From an uncultured Bacteroidales bacterium (lineage in GTDB: Bacteria > Bacteroidota > Bacteroidia > Bacteroidales > P3): a DNA stretch of 34,208 bases. The translations under genes were made by a program, and so were the position numbers. The stretch's first letter is position 1. Every line of letters begins with the position of its first letter. Positions 1 to 7,747 of this stretch are shown in pieces. The stretch spans positions 1 through 34,208 of the forward strand of contig CAMXAS010000002.1 in assembly GCA_947179195.1 (NCBI GenBank), in the 5' to 3' direction. The notes under the pieces were generated by a model. It worked only from the letters and a program-made list of their open reading frames with translations, made no database searches and was not told the origin of the DNA.

Positions 1-1583
1 AACCCGCCCGCATAGGGCAGATAGCGTTTTTCCCGACGGACGACCGCCTGACGGCCGCAGTAGAGGATGCCGTAACAACAGACACAGGCCATCCCCGACA
101 GGACGACCGGCCAGACCGCGCCCGGCCATGTCTCTATCCACAGACTCATACCGTTCATAAGCGCGAGGCCGTATTGCAGCACCTGCATCAACGCGGCCGT
201 CAGCCACCCGTTACCCATAGCCGACACCCCGACCAGACCGGCCACCAGGCCGACGGGCAACAGGACGGAGGCCAAGGGCGCGACCACCATGTTGGCCACC
301 CAAAAATAGACGGGGAACTGCCCGAAAAAACACAGACTCAAGGGGGCGGTGGCCCCTTGCGCCGCCCATGACACGGCACTCATCCCCACGATTTTCTTCA
401 AGTATTTCCGTTTTTCGACGGCCGCCGGATAGACGCGGGGCGAGAGGAACACGATGCCGCCCACGGCCAGATACGACAACAGGAAGCCGAGGTCCAGCAA
501 CCAGTCGGGCCGTAGCGTCAACAGCAGCCAGGCCGACAACAATAGCGAGCGTTCCACCGGCAGGCGGCGGCCGAGACAGAGGCCGGCCTGCACGAACGTG
601 AACATACAGGCGGCGCGGCAGACGGAGGCCGACAGCCCGGTCAGGAGCGCGTAACCCCACAGAAAGCCGCAGACGATGCCGAAACGCAGCCACCGCCCCC
701 GGCGGCCGCGCAAGCCTTTGAGCAACAGCATCAGCACCCACGAGACGATGCCCAAGTGCATGCCCGACACGCAGAGTACGTGTACGACGCCGGCATCGCG
801 GTAAGCCTGGCTGACGTCCGGGTCCATATCCGACTTGTCGCCGAAGACCAAGGCCTTGGCGATGCCGCGCTCGCGCTCGGCCAAGAGCGGGTGGTCCAAG
901 CCGGCCGCCAAACGGGCCTGCAGGCGTCCGGCGGCGCGCCGCAAGCGGTGCGCCGTGTGCCGCCCCGCCCCCGACGCCGAATCCGCGCCTACGAAGCCCC
1001 AACCGCCCCGTGGCACATAGGCGCTCGCATAGATGTAGCGTCGGTGCATATAGCGGGCGTACCCCGCATAAGCCGCCGTATCGAAGGGGGCCGGGGCGGC
1101 ACGGACCGTAAGACGGTCGCCGGGCGCCAACGCGGCGGCGGTGCCGTCCTTTTGAAAATACAGACACAGTTTGGCGCGGGTCGGCCGCCATGCGCCGTCC
1201 CCCTCGGCATAAGCCCACACGCGCACGGTCTTTTTCCAACTCTTGGCCGTTTCCTTGCCGAAATCCAAGACCTCCACGTCGTAAAGACGCTTGCCACCGT
1301 CCAGACAGGCTTCCGGCAACCGGCCGCCCGCCGCGCGGCTCAAGGCCACATTGGCATAACCGCCGCCCACGGCCAGGCATACGGCGGCCACGGCCCGCCA
1401 CATTGGCCGGCGGCTGCCGCACAGCACGCCCACCGCCGCCAGGCCCAGCCCCCACAGCGACCAAAGCCAAGCCTCAGGCCACGGTTCAAGGCCGGAACCG
1501 TCCGTGCACAGACCCCATAGCAGGCCTGCCGCGTAACAAAAGAAAAGGAAACAAAAGGACGAGCGGTACGGGATGCCCCGCAT
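1..1583 (-). CDS. comEC: ComEC/Rec2 family DNA-uptake channel, N-terminal part (cut by window edge)
   Basis: Inner-membrane channel family that carries single-stranded DNA into the cytoplasm during transformation. I translated the minus frame from the ATG at 1583; it stays open to the window edge (527 codons). The N-terminus is hydrophobic. A soluble region follows (about residues 60-240). The Competence domain then starts with VLCVSGMHLGIVSW (near 780-735), a family hallmark, and contains GLSASVCRAA, the second hallmark, followed by many membrane segments. The C-terminal metallo-beta-lactamase-like domain, if present, lies outside the window. The start is 7 bases after the SpoIID-type gene's stop, so it is probably the last gene of that operon. 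A long open frame at 211-1470 is a shadow of this gene. Identity is firm; whether the cell is competent is unknown. Confidence 0.93.
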   Translation of the reverse strand, partial: MRGIPYRSSFCFLFFCYAAGLLWGLCTDGSGLEPWPEAWLWSLWGLGLAAVGVLCGSRRPMWRAVAAVCLAVGGGYANVALSRAAGGRLPEACLDGGKRLYDVEVLDFGKETAKSWKKTVRVWAYAEGDGAWRPTRAKLCLYFQKDGTAAALAPGDRLTVRAAPAPFDTAAYAGYARYMHRRYIYASAYVPRGGWGFVGADSASGAGRHTAHRLRRAAGRLQARLAAGLDHPLLAERERGIAKALVFGDKSDMDPDVSQAYRDAGVVHVLCVSGMHLGIVSWVLMLLLKGLRGRRGRWLRFGIVCGFLWGYALLTGLSASVCRAACMFTFVQAGLCLGRRLPVERSLLLSAWLLLTLRPDWLLDLGFLLSYLAVGGIVFLSPRVYPAAVEKRKYLKKIVGMSAVSWAAQGATAPLSLCFFGQFPVYFWVANMVVAPLASVLLPVGLVAGLVGVSAMGNGWLTAALMQVLQYGLALMNGMSLWIETWPGAVWPVVLSGMACVCCYGILYCGRQAVVRREKRYLPYAGG

Positions 1584-1590
1584 CAGGCCG

Positions 1591-2769
1591 TCAGTCGCTC
1601 AAATCGCCGATGGAAAGCTGGTCCATGTGCTTAATCGATACGCCGGTATAGTAGAAGCGGATGACGTCTTCCACCGAATACCCCAAATCGACCATACGCA
1701 CCGCCCCTTCTTGGCTAAGGCCTACGCCGTGCCCGTAGCCGCGACCGGTGAGTCTCACCTGGTCTCCCTGCGTGGAGACCGAGAAATAAGTGGACCGCAA
1801 ATTCAAATCCTGACGAATGTTTTTAAGCGGTATTTGATTGGGAAAATAGACTTTTCTTCTTATCTGTTTGAACGTCAAAGCGCTGTCGCGCATCGTCGCG
1901 TTCTTGACCGGATAGTTGTATTGCCGTTCCAGAAAATCCAGCCATTCCTTACGGCTCATTTCCTTAACCCAAAAGGCGTTCCGCATACTCATCGAGAACG
2001 TGTCGCGCACGGGACGCAAATAAGGAATCTCGTAACGCCATACGTCTTCCGAAGCCACGGTCTCACCACCGGAATTGGAATAGAACGAAGCCGTGATGAC
2101 CTGGTCGGCCGTATCCACAATCAACGCCCCCGCCGTCTGCACCGTCGCGGTGAGAATCAGCGGCGTATTGTTGCGGCTCTTATAGACCTGGCAATGCACG
2201 CCGTCGCACAGATGATAGCCGCCGTTCGCATGGCGCCGCAAATTGTTGATGGCGTACGTCCGCGCAATGATGGCCTGTATCTTATAGAAATCCAATTTGT
2301 CGCTGATGCTCCGCACCTCCGACTGGGTTACGCCGGCCACATAGTTCTCCACATTCACGACATTGATCAGGAACAGGCGGCCGTTCTCCACGCCCACCTC
2401 CAAATGGTCGTCGTAATAACGCACCTCGCCCGGCGCACCCTCCGGATGTATCGCGAAAATGGCTTTCAGCCCCTCGCCGTCCAACGACAGCGACGGGAAC
2501 ACGCCCAACAGCGAGTCGCCCTGCCATACCGCAATGTTCTCGGCTTCCACGCGCAAGGTCACCGACTGGTCTTCGTGCAATTCCACGAGGCGTTGTTCTT
2601 CGGAATCGAAAATATAATACACGCCCAGGGCCGCCGTAAACACATAGGCCGCCGACGGCTTTTCGGAGAAAATCCGCACCGAAAGGTCGGTGGCATACGC
2701 CCGGCCGACCATCCACAACAACGTCCCGCAAAGGACTACCGCACCCAATATCTTTTTCATAATGCTCAT
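1591..2769 (-). CDS. SpoIID/LytB-domain protein, probable secreted peptidoglycan lytic transglycosylase
   Basis: A 392-residue protein with a signal peptide (hydrophobic residues about 5-25, probable cleavage after GRAYA), so it should act in the periplasm. The SpoIID domain fills the middle and C-terminal part. It includes NVVNVENYVAGVTQSEV, then QAIIARTYAINN, then SNSGGETVASEDVW, and near the C-terminus GRGYGHGVGLSQEGA. Proteins of this domain cleave glycan strands with denuded stem peptides. In endospore formers SpoIID acts in engulfment, but the domain is common in non-sporulating bacteria, where it serves wall turnover or division. The ATG at 2769 overlaps the lpxB stop as ATGA, which supports this start over the ATG three codons later. 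The exact substrate here is inferred. Confidence 0.9.
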   Translation of the reverse strand: MSIMKKILGAVVLCGTLLWMVGRAYATDLSVRIFSEKPSAAYVFTAALGVYYIFDSEEQRLVELHEDQSVTLRVEAENIAVWQGDSLLGVFPSLSLDGEGLKAIFAIHPEGAPGEVRYYDDHLEVGVENGRLFLINVVNVENYVAGVTQSEVRSISDKLDFYKIQAIIARTYAINNLRRHANGGYHLCDGVHCQVYKSRNNTPLILTATVQTAGALIVDTADQVITASFYSNSGGETVASEDVWRYEIPYLRPVRDTFSMSMRNAFWVKEMSRKEWLDFLERQYNYPVKNATMRDSALTFKQIRRKVYFPNQIPLKNIRQDLNLRSTYFSVSTQGDQVRLTGRGYGHGVGLSQEGAVRMVDLGYSVEDVIRFYYTGVSIKHMDQLSIGDLSD

Positions 2770-3899
2770 ACTAATATACGTTCGAGATCCGCGATGATCG
2801 AAGCGGCCACGCGCGTTGAAGCGCCTTCCCGCCCCAATTTCTCCCGGAGCTCCTCATAATCAGACAATTGTTTTTCCCTTATTTTTGGATTTTTTAAGAC
2901 TTTCTCCAACTCGGCCACGATATTCGCCTCGGTCAAACCGCCCTGCAACAACTCCTTGACGACTTCCCGGTCCATAATCAGGTTCACGAGCGAGATAAAA
3001 CGAATCCGGTTCATGACCAACAGCCGCGCAATCCGGTACGACACTTCGCTGGTCTTGTAGCACACCACTTCCGGAATGCCCAGCAGAGCGGTCTCCAGCG
3101 TGGACGTGCCCGATTTGACCAAGGCGGCCGTCGAGACGGAAAGCAGGTCGTAGGCCCGGTCATAGACGAGCGGAATCTGCGGATAGCCGTCCATGTAACG
3201 GGCATAGAACGGCGCCATATGCCGCGTGCCCGCCACGGCGAACCGGTATTCGGGGAAACGCCGCGTGGCGGCCAGCATGAGCGGAAAAATCTTCTCGATT
3301 TCCTGCTTGCGGCTGCCCGGCATGAGCGTAATCAGGCGTTCCCCATCCTTGAGCGGCGCATCGGGCAGAGGGTCGGCGAAACGGTAACGCGCCATCGCGT
3401 CCAACAGCGGATGCCCGAGGAACGTGGCCTCCACGCCGTGTTTCGCATAAAAGGCCGGCTCGAACGGCAATACGGGATAGACCCGGCGGATATAACGCCG
3501 GATTTGCTTGACGCGCGACGTATGCCAAGCCCATATCTGCGGCGCGATATAATAGTAGATTTTATAGCCCTGCTTGAACAGATGTTTGGCGACGCGCAGG
3601 TTGAAGCCCGGATAGTCGATAAGGATGACGGCGTCCGGCTTGAAGGCGGCGACGTCTTTCCGACAGAAGGCCATATTGCCGAGAATGATGCGCAAATGGG
3701 TCAGCACCTCCCAAAAGCCCATATAGGCCAAATCGCGGTAATGCTTGACCAAGACGGCCCGTCCCCGCCCCGCTTCGGCCATGGCGTCGCCGCCCCAGAA
3801 ACGGATGTCGGCGGACGGATCCTGCGTCACTATGGCGCGCACCAGATTGGCGCCGTGCAAATCGCCGGAGGGCTCGCCCGCTATGATATAGTATTTCAT
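2766..3899 (-). CDS. lpxB: Lipid-A-disaccharide synthase
   Basis: LpxB (GT19) joins UDP-2,3-diacylglucosamine and lipid X into the lipid A disaccharide at the inner face of the inner membrane. The 377-residue length is normal. The N-terminus KYYIIAGEPSGDLHGANL is the family signature. YYIAPQIWAWHTSRVKQI, LPFEPAFYAKHGVEATFLGHPLLD, LMPGSRKQEI and KSGTSTLETALLGIPEVVCYK are all characteristic. The start overlaps the nth stop by 4 bases (ATGA) and the stop overlaps the SpoIID-type gene in the same way, so translation is probably coupled along nth-lpxB-SpoIID. It shows that the organism makes a lipid A outer membrane. No odd residues seen. Confidence 0.97.
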   Translation of the reverse strand: MKYYIIAGEPSGDLHGANLVRAIVTQDPSADIRFWGGDAMAEAGRGRAVLVKHYRDLAYMGFWEVLTHLRIILGNMAFCRKDVAAFKPDAVILIDYPGFNLRVAKHLFKQGYKIYYYIAPQIWAWHTSRVKQIRRYIRRVYPVLPFEPAFYAKHGVEATFLGHPLLDAMARYRFADPLPDAPLKDGERLITLMPGSRKQEIEKIFPLMLAATRRFPEYRFAVAGTRHMAPFYARYMDGYPQIPLVYDRAYDLLSVSTAALVKSGTSTLETALLGIPEVVCYKTSEVSYRIARLLVMNRIRFISLVNLIMDREVVKELLQGGLTEANIVAELEKVLKNPKIREKQLSDYEELREKLGREGASTRVAASIIADLERILV

Positions 3900-4537
3900 G
3901 CTTCTTTCTTCTTATAGTAAGCGCACCAGGGCGTGAGGAAACACTGCGCGCAATGCGGCCGCCGCGCCGTGCAGACGTAACGCCCGTGCAACAGCAGCCA
4001 ATGGTGCGCCTGCCCCAATTTATCTTCCGCAATGTATTTGACCAGTTGCCGCTCGGTTTCCAAAGGGGTCTTGGCCTGACGCGTCAAGCCGATGCGCGCC
4101 GAAACCCGGAACACGTGCGTATCCACGGCCATGCGCGCCTGATGGAAGGCCACGGCCATGACCACATTGGCGGTCTTGCGGCCCACGCCCGGCAGACTCG
4201 TGAGTTCCTCCATCGTCTGCGGCACCTCGCCGCCGAACGCCTCGACCAAGCGTTTGGCCATGCCCGAAAGATGCGCGCTCTTGCTGTTGGGATAAGAGAC
4301 GGAGCGGATATAGTCATAGATTTCGGATACTTCGGCCGACGCCAACGCCAACGCGTCGGGATAACGTTCGAATAGCGCGGGCGTGACGAGATTGACGCGC
4401 TTGTCGGTACATTGGGCCGAGAGCATGACCGCCACCAGCAGTTCGTAAGGGTTCCGGAAATGCAGTTCGCTTTCGGCCACCGGCATCTCGCGTTCAAAAG
4501 CCTTGAACACGTTGTCGTACAATTCTTCCCTGCGCAT
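3896..4537 (-). CDS. nth: Endonuclease III (DNA glycosylase/AP lyase)
   Basis: A 213-residue base-excision repair enzyme that removes oxidised pyrimidines and cuts at abasic sites. The helix-hairpin-helix LPGVGRKTANVV carries the catalytic lysine (K121). The catalytic aspartate is D139 in AVDTHVFRV. The C-terminus holds the [4Fe-4S] motif C-X6-C-X2-C-X5-C (C189, C196, C199, C205), so all key residues are present. I chose the ATG at 4537; a longer frame would need a TTG at 4546, only 3 bases after the preceding barrel gene. The 3' end overlaps lpxB by 4 bases. A repair gene in an envelope operon probably reflects shared transcription only. Confidence 0.96.
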   Translation of the reverse strand: MRREELYDNVFKAFEREMPVAESELHFRNPYELLVAVMLSAQCTDKRVNLVTPALFERYPDALALASAEVSEIYDYIRSVSYPNSKSAHLSGMAKRLVEAFGGEVPQTMEELTSLPGVGRKTANVVMAVAFHQARMAVDTHVFRVSARIGLTRQAKTPLETERQLVKYIAEDKLGQAHHWLLLHGRYVCTARRPHCAQCFLTPWCAYYKKKEA

Positions 4538-4549
4538 GATTGTCAAGCC

Positions 4550-5368
4550 TTAGAATGCAATGGTAAAGCCCAGACTCAAATCCACGACCGAAAACGTTTC
4601 CTTGAAAGAATAGGCGGTTTGCGTGCCTTTGACCTCCGCCTTGCCGTCTTCGGGCTTCGACTTGCTTTCGACATAGACCATCGCTTCCGTATTGGCGAAA
4701 TTGAACGGTGTCGAACCCATATAGTCGGCCTTCAGGTCGATATGGAAGCCCCGCGTCACGAGAAATTTAAGCCCCAGCCCCACGGCATAGCCGAAAGCCG
4801 GTTTGGAGCCTGAACTGAAATCGTAGGTGTAATGGAGGTGTCGATACGGTTCGTCCGAGGTCGAACGGTAAAACGGCGAAAGCATATGGGCGTAGCCGAT
4901 GCCCACGCGTCCCGTACCGACGAGCCAGTCCACCAACGGGAAACGGAACGTGCCGCCGGCCATGGCCATGAACTCCGTCCATTTGTCGGTCTCGTCCGTG
5001 GTCCATACCTGCTTGCCCAATGTCGTGGCAGGGTCCGGTCCGAAAGCCTCGGCCGGGGCCGCCGTTTTGTTGGAATGTCCCTGGAACGTGATGAAAAGGC
5101 CGCAATATTCGTTGAACACATAAAAATCGAACGCCACGCCATAGGTCACGCCTATTTTCGCGCCGTTACAATCCAGCGTACGGTTGTTGTAGTCTATGCG
5201 CCCGAACGGGGCCTGGCCGAATTTGCCCAACGGAAAGGCCGCGCCCGCATGAAAGGCCACGTCCGACCGCTTCAATTCATAAAAGGAGCCGGCGGCCGAA
5301 ACGCTTTCCAACCCCGGCAAGCCGAGCATCAACAATCCCAAAAGCCAACGGCATCCCTTGTTTTTCAT
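4550..5368 (-). CDS. Outer-membrane beta-barrel protein, tandem paralogue 1 (function unknown)
   Basis: A 272-residue secreted protein. It has a signal peptide (KNKGCRWLLGLLMLG, probable cleavage after SVSAA), alternating polar and hydrophobic strands with glycine turns, and a C-terminal phenylalanine (SLGFTIAF), the usual end of an outer-membrane barrel. Near the mature N-terminus, ELKRSDVAFHAGAAFPLGKF resembles DLKSEATLRIGPAIPMGGF in the upstream gene, so the two look like diverged duplicates. It has a long surface-loop-like stretch around residues 100-135. It sits 15 bases after its paralogue and 12 bases before the nth ATG, inside the probable six-gene operon. I do not recognise a specific function; porin-like or structural roles are equally possible. 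Confidence 0.8.
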   Translation of the reverse strand: MKNKGCRWLLGLLMLGLPGLESVSAAGSFYELKRSDVAFHAGAAFPLGKFGQAPFGRIDYNNRTLDCNGAKIGVTYGVAFDFYVFNEYCGLFITFQGHSNKTAAPAEAFGPDPATTLGKQVWTTDETDKWTEFMAMAGGTFRFPLVDWLVGTGRVGIGYAHMLSPFYRSTSDEPYRHLHYTYDFSSGSKPAFGYAVGLGLKFLVTRGFHIDLKADYMGSTPFNFANTEAMVYVESKSKPEDGKAEVKGTQTAYSFKETFSVVDLSLGFTIAF

Positions 5369-5383
5369 CGTGTTCCCTTTCGT

Positions 5384-6226
5384 TTAATGGTCAGCTTCTT
5401 TCGGCTTTCCGAAAGCATAGGTCACGCCGAGGTTGATGCCCAAGGCGGTATAACGGAAAGCCAAGCCCTCGACCTGCGCCAACGGTATCTTCGTGTTTTT
5501 GGGGCTGTTCTGGAACACCCCGTAACGGTATTCGACCGACAACTGCACCAACCAGTTCTTCTGCACCCGGTATTGCAGGCCGAAATCCGTCCCTAACTGG
5601 AAATCCATATTGGTCTGAGGCCGCATGACCTTGACCACGTTGCGGTCCGTGCCGGTTTTCTTATGCGTAACCGGATCGTACACCGGTATTTTCTCAACCG
5701 CCTGCGCCATGGGACTGAGCATGAAGCCGAAGCGTCCCTGCACCTGCCCTATCAGATACAGCTTGGAAATAATCGGAATCCGCACATTGAGCGACAAGCC
5801 GGCCGAATAGACCTCCCAGCCGGTTTTATGCAACTTGCCCGGATAGGACTCCGTAATGGCCGTATTGAAATCATAGCCGAAGATTTGCGCGCCCAACGCG
5901 ACGCCCAAACCGAAATAAGGCACGAAATAGTACTGATACGACAAATCGGCCGAAATGCCGAGTTTTGCGCCCTGCGGGATACCGGACTGCCCCGTCAGCG
6001 CCTTGAAACCGCCCATCGGGATGGCCGGGCCTATCCGCAACGTCGCTTCCGATTTCAAATCGAATTCGGACGTAAACGCCGCCAGTTGCGACGCATATTT
6101 GGGAGAAGCCGACCGGGCCCTGGTTTCGCCGCCGGACAACTGATACGCCTGCGCCCATACCGGCCCGCCGGTCAGACACAGTCCCATCCACAACGCGCCC
6201 AACAGCGCCACCCGTTTTCCATCCAT
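5384..6226 (-). CDS. Outer-membrane beta-barrel protein, tandem paralogue 2 (function unknown)
   Basis: A 280-residue protein from the ATG at 6226 (DGKRVALLGAL...). The frame also opens with a TTG at 6244, which I reject because the ATG gives a normal signal peptide cleaved near PVWAQA. The mature part has short amphipathic strands such as LGISADLSYQYYFVPYFGLGVALG, split by polar loops, and ends in GINLGVTYAFGKPKEADH, so its last strand is followed by a short polar tail. The N-terminal LRIGPAIPMGGF segment matches the neighbouring gene, supporting duplication. It is the first gene of the minus-strand run and is read from the region shared with serC. The ligand or role cannot be told from sequence. 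Confidence 0.8.
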   Translation of the reverse strand: MDGKRVALLGALWMGLCLTGGPVWAQAYQLSGGETRARSASPKYASQLAAFTSEFDLKSEATLRIGPAIPMGGFKALTGQSGIPQGAKLGISADLSYQYYFVPYFGLGVALGAQIFGYDFNTAITESYPGKLHKTGWEVYSAGLSLNVRIPIISKLYLIGQVQGRFGFMLSPMAQAVEKIPVYDPVTHKKTGTDRNVVKVMRPQTNMDFQLGTDFGLQYRVQKNWLVQLSVEYRYGVFQNSPKNTKIPLAQVEGLAFRYTALGINLGVTYAFGKPKEADH

Positions 6227-6283
6227 AACTCCTACGCTTTTCAATTCATTTTATCTGACGGATTTACGTCAGCCCTAAAAGAG

Positions 6284-6291
6284 CAAAGATA
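6284..6291 (-). promoter_or_regulatory. Candidate -7 box for the barrel-nth-lpxB-SpoIID-comEC operon
   Basis: On the minus strand this reads TATCTTTG, a full match to the Bacteroidota -7 consensus TAnnTTTG. It lies 58 bases upstream of the ATG at 6226. A -33 TTTG at the right distance is weak (TTTA at 6316-6313). It is the only matching box I found in the 6227-6451 gap for this direction. Confidence 0.45.
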
Positions 6292-6338
6292 CGAATAAAA
6301 AAGCATTTCCCCTAAACATTTTTTTATCGGCTTTTTTC

Positions 6339-6369
6339 TTTGAAAATTAGAAAATTTGGGCTAAGTTTG
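6339..6369 (+). promoter_or_regulatory. serC promoter, near-perfect Bacteroidota consensus
   Basis: TTTG at 6339-6342, 19 bases, then TAAGTTTG at 6362-6369, matching the primary sigma consensus of Bacteroidota (TTTG, N19-21, TAnnTTTG). Transcription would start near 6376, leaving a leader of about 75 bases. The leader begins GC-rich and becomes AT-rich before the ATG at 6452; there is no Shine-Dalgarno site next to the start, as is usual in this phylum. Confidence 0.7.
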
Positions 6370-6451
6370 CATTGTTCATGCGATGCGTGCGGCCCCGTCG
6401 GCGCGACGCCTGAAACTAAGGAGAATAATTAACCATTAAATAACTATCGTT

Positions 6452-7528
6452 ATGAAAGTAGCACACAATTTCAACGCAGGTCCCTGCGTATTGCCGAAGC
6501 CTGCCATCCAAGCCGGCATCGAAGCTCTGAAAGATTTCGCCGGTACCGGCATGGGCGTGATCGAAGTATCGCACCGCAGCAAGGAATGGCAAGCCATTAT
6601 GGACGAATCCGTAGCCCTGTGGAAAGAACTCTACAACATTCCCGAAGGCTATCACGTTCTGTTCCTCGGCGGTGGCGCCAGCACGCAGTTCCTCTATGTG
6701 CCGTTCAACCTGTTGAACAAGAAAGCCGCTTACCTGGAAACGGGCGGTTGGGCTGCCAAAGCCGCGAAAGAAGCCAAATATTTCGGCGAAGTTGAAATCG
6801 TAGCTTCTTCCAAGGAAACGACTTACAACCACATCCCGAAGGGCTGGAAAATCCCGACGGACGTTGACTATTTCCACATCACGACGAACAACACGCTGTA
6901 CGGTACCGAAATCAAGGAAGACATCGACAGCCCCGTTACGCTCGTAGCCGATATGTCGTCCGACTTCATGAGCCGTCCCGTCGATATCAGCAAATACGGC
7001 CTGATTTACGGTGGCGCCCAGAAGAACGTCGGCCCCGCGGGTCTGACCGTCGTTATCGTTCGCGAAGACATCCTCGGTAAAGTGGAACGTCCGTTGCCGA
7101 CGATGGTGGACTACCGCACGCACATCAAAGACGGTTCGATGTTCAACACGCCGCCTGTATTCCCGATCTTCATGATGTACGAAACCTTGAAGTGGGTCAA
7201 GAGCATGGGCGGTCTGAAAGTCATCGAAAAAATGAACATCGAAAAGGCCGAAATGCTCTACAACGAAATCGACAACAACCCGATGTTCAAGGGTACGATT
7301 ATCGACAAGGCCGACCGTTCCAGAATGAACGTTTGCTTCGTTATGGAAGACAAATACAAAGACAAGGAAGCCGACTTCCTCGAATACGCCAAGGCCGCCG
7401 GCATGGTGGGCATCAAGGGGCACCGCTCCACGGGCGGTTTCCGCGCCTCCATCTACAACGCTTGCCCGAAGGAAAGCGTACAGGCTTTGATCAACTGCAT
7501 GCAGGAATACGCGAAGAAGAACGCTTAA
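6452..7528 (+). CDS. serC: Phosphoserine aminotransferase
   Basis: PLP enzyme that converts 3-phosphohydroxypyruvate and glutamate to phosphoserine (it also acts in the E. coli-type pyridoxine route). The 358-residue length is standard. Visible family motifs are HNFNAGPCVLP at the N-terminus, EVSHRSKEW, FLGGGASTQF and LYGTEI. The PLP-binding lysine is K191 in YGGAQKNVGPAGL. Near the C-terminus is GHRSTGGFRASIYNA. Codons are strongly biased (for example GAA, AAG and ACG repeated), suggesting high expression. It has its own promoter and terminator and sits upstream of serA, the preceding step of the pathway. Because the window also encodes PdxST, the DXP-dependent PLP role is probably not needed here. 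Confidence 0.97.
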   Translation: MKVAHNFNAGPCVLPKPAIQAGIEALKDFAGTGMGVIEVSHRSKEWQAIMDESVALWKELYNIPEGYHVLFLGGGASTQFLYVPFNLLNKKAAYLETGGWAAKAAKEAKYFGEVEIVASSKETTYNHIPKGWKIPTDVDYFHITTNNTLYGTEIKEDIDSPVTLVADMSSDFMSRPVDISKYGLIYGGAQKNVGPAGLTVVIVREDILGKVERPLPTMVDYRTHIKDGSMFNTPPVFPIFMMYETLKWVKSMGGLKVIEKMNIEKAEMLYNEIDNNPMFKGTIIDKADRSRMNVCFVMEDKYKDKEADFLEYAKAAGMVGIKGHRSTGGFRASIYNACPKESVQALINCMQEYAKKNA

Positions 7529-7547
7529 TCGATTTGATTAAGGCTAT

Positions 7548-7583
7548 AAGGAGGGGACATCATATGTTCCCTCCTTTGTTTAA
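7548..7583 (+). terminator. Rho-independent terminator after serC
   Basis: AAGGAGGGGACAT (7548-7560) pairs with ATGTTCCCTCCTT (7564-7576) through one G-T pair, with a 3-base loop, followed by TGTTT. It lies 20 bases after the serC stop and should limit readthrough into the repeat and serA. Confidence 0.7.
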
Positions 7584-7608
7584 ACACCGAAAAAATATTA
7601 TAAACAAA

Positions 7609-7733
7609 TAGGCACGTTAGAATAGGTAAGATACAAGGCGAACCTCTTTAGACCTGAGGGAGCGTACTGAAGTACGTGACCAAAGCGGCGAAAGAGGTTC
7701 AACGCAGTAGATTACCTGTTATAACGCGCCGTA
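7609..7733. repeat. ERIC/IRU-like imperfect palindrome of about 125 bases
   Basis: Two arms, 7611-7650 and 7691-7730, are imperfect inverted repeats. Matching blocks include CGTTA, AGGTAA and a perfect AACCTCTTT/AAAGAGGTT. The centre holds its own hairpin CGTACTGAAGTACG (7663-7676). The centre reads GGAGCGTAC then GAAGTACGTGAC, which follows the enterobacterial ERIC core (GGAGCTTACAT then AAGTAAGTGAC). The right arm has CAACGCA, also found at that place in ERIC. Length is near the 127 bases of ERIC. TA dinucleotides flank both ends (7609-7610, 7732-7733), as expected for ERIC insertion. It occupies most of the serC-serA spacer and would fold as a long RNA hairpin. Comparison with ERIC is from memory of its core. 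Confidence 0.75.
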
Positions 7734-7747
7734 AAAACATCTTTAAA

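Noticed and set aside
211..1470. A 419-codon open frame on the minus strand
   Set aside because: An out-of-frame shadow of comEC; the adjacent frame carries the Competence motifs and membrane segments.
6416..7423. A 335-codon minus-strand frame over serC, and a similar one at 7757-8716 over serA
   Set aside because: Antisense shadows caused by strongly biased codons in serC and serA; the sequences are Val/Phe/His/Arg-rich without domains.
7611..7730. The palindrome as an integron attC site
   Set aside because: It lacks the paired R and L core sites (GTTRRRY and its complement) at the ends, and the centre follows ERIC rather than attC.
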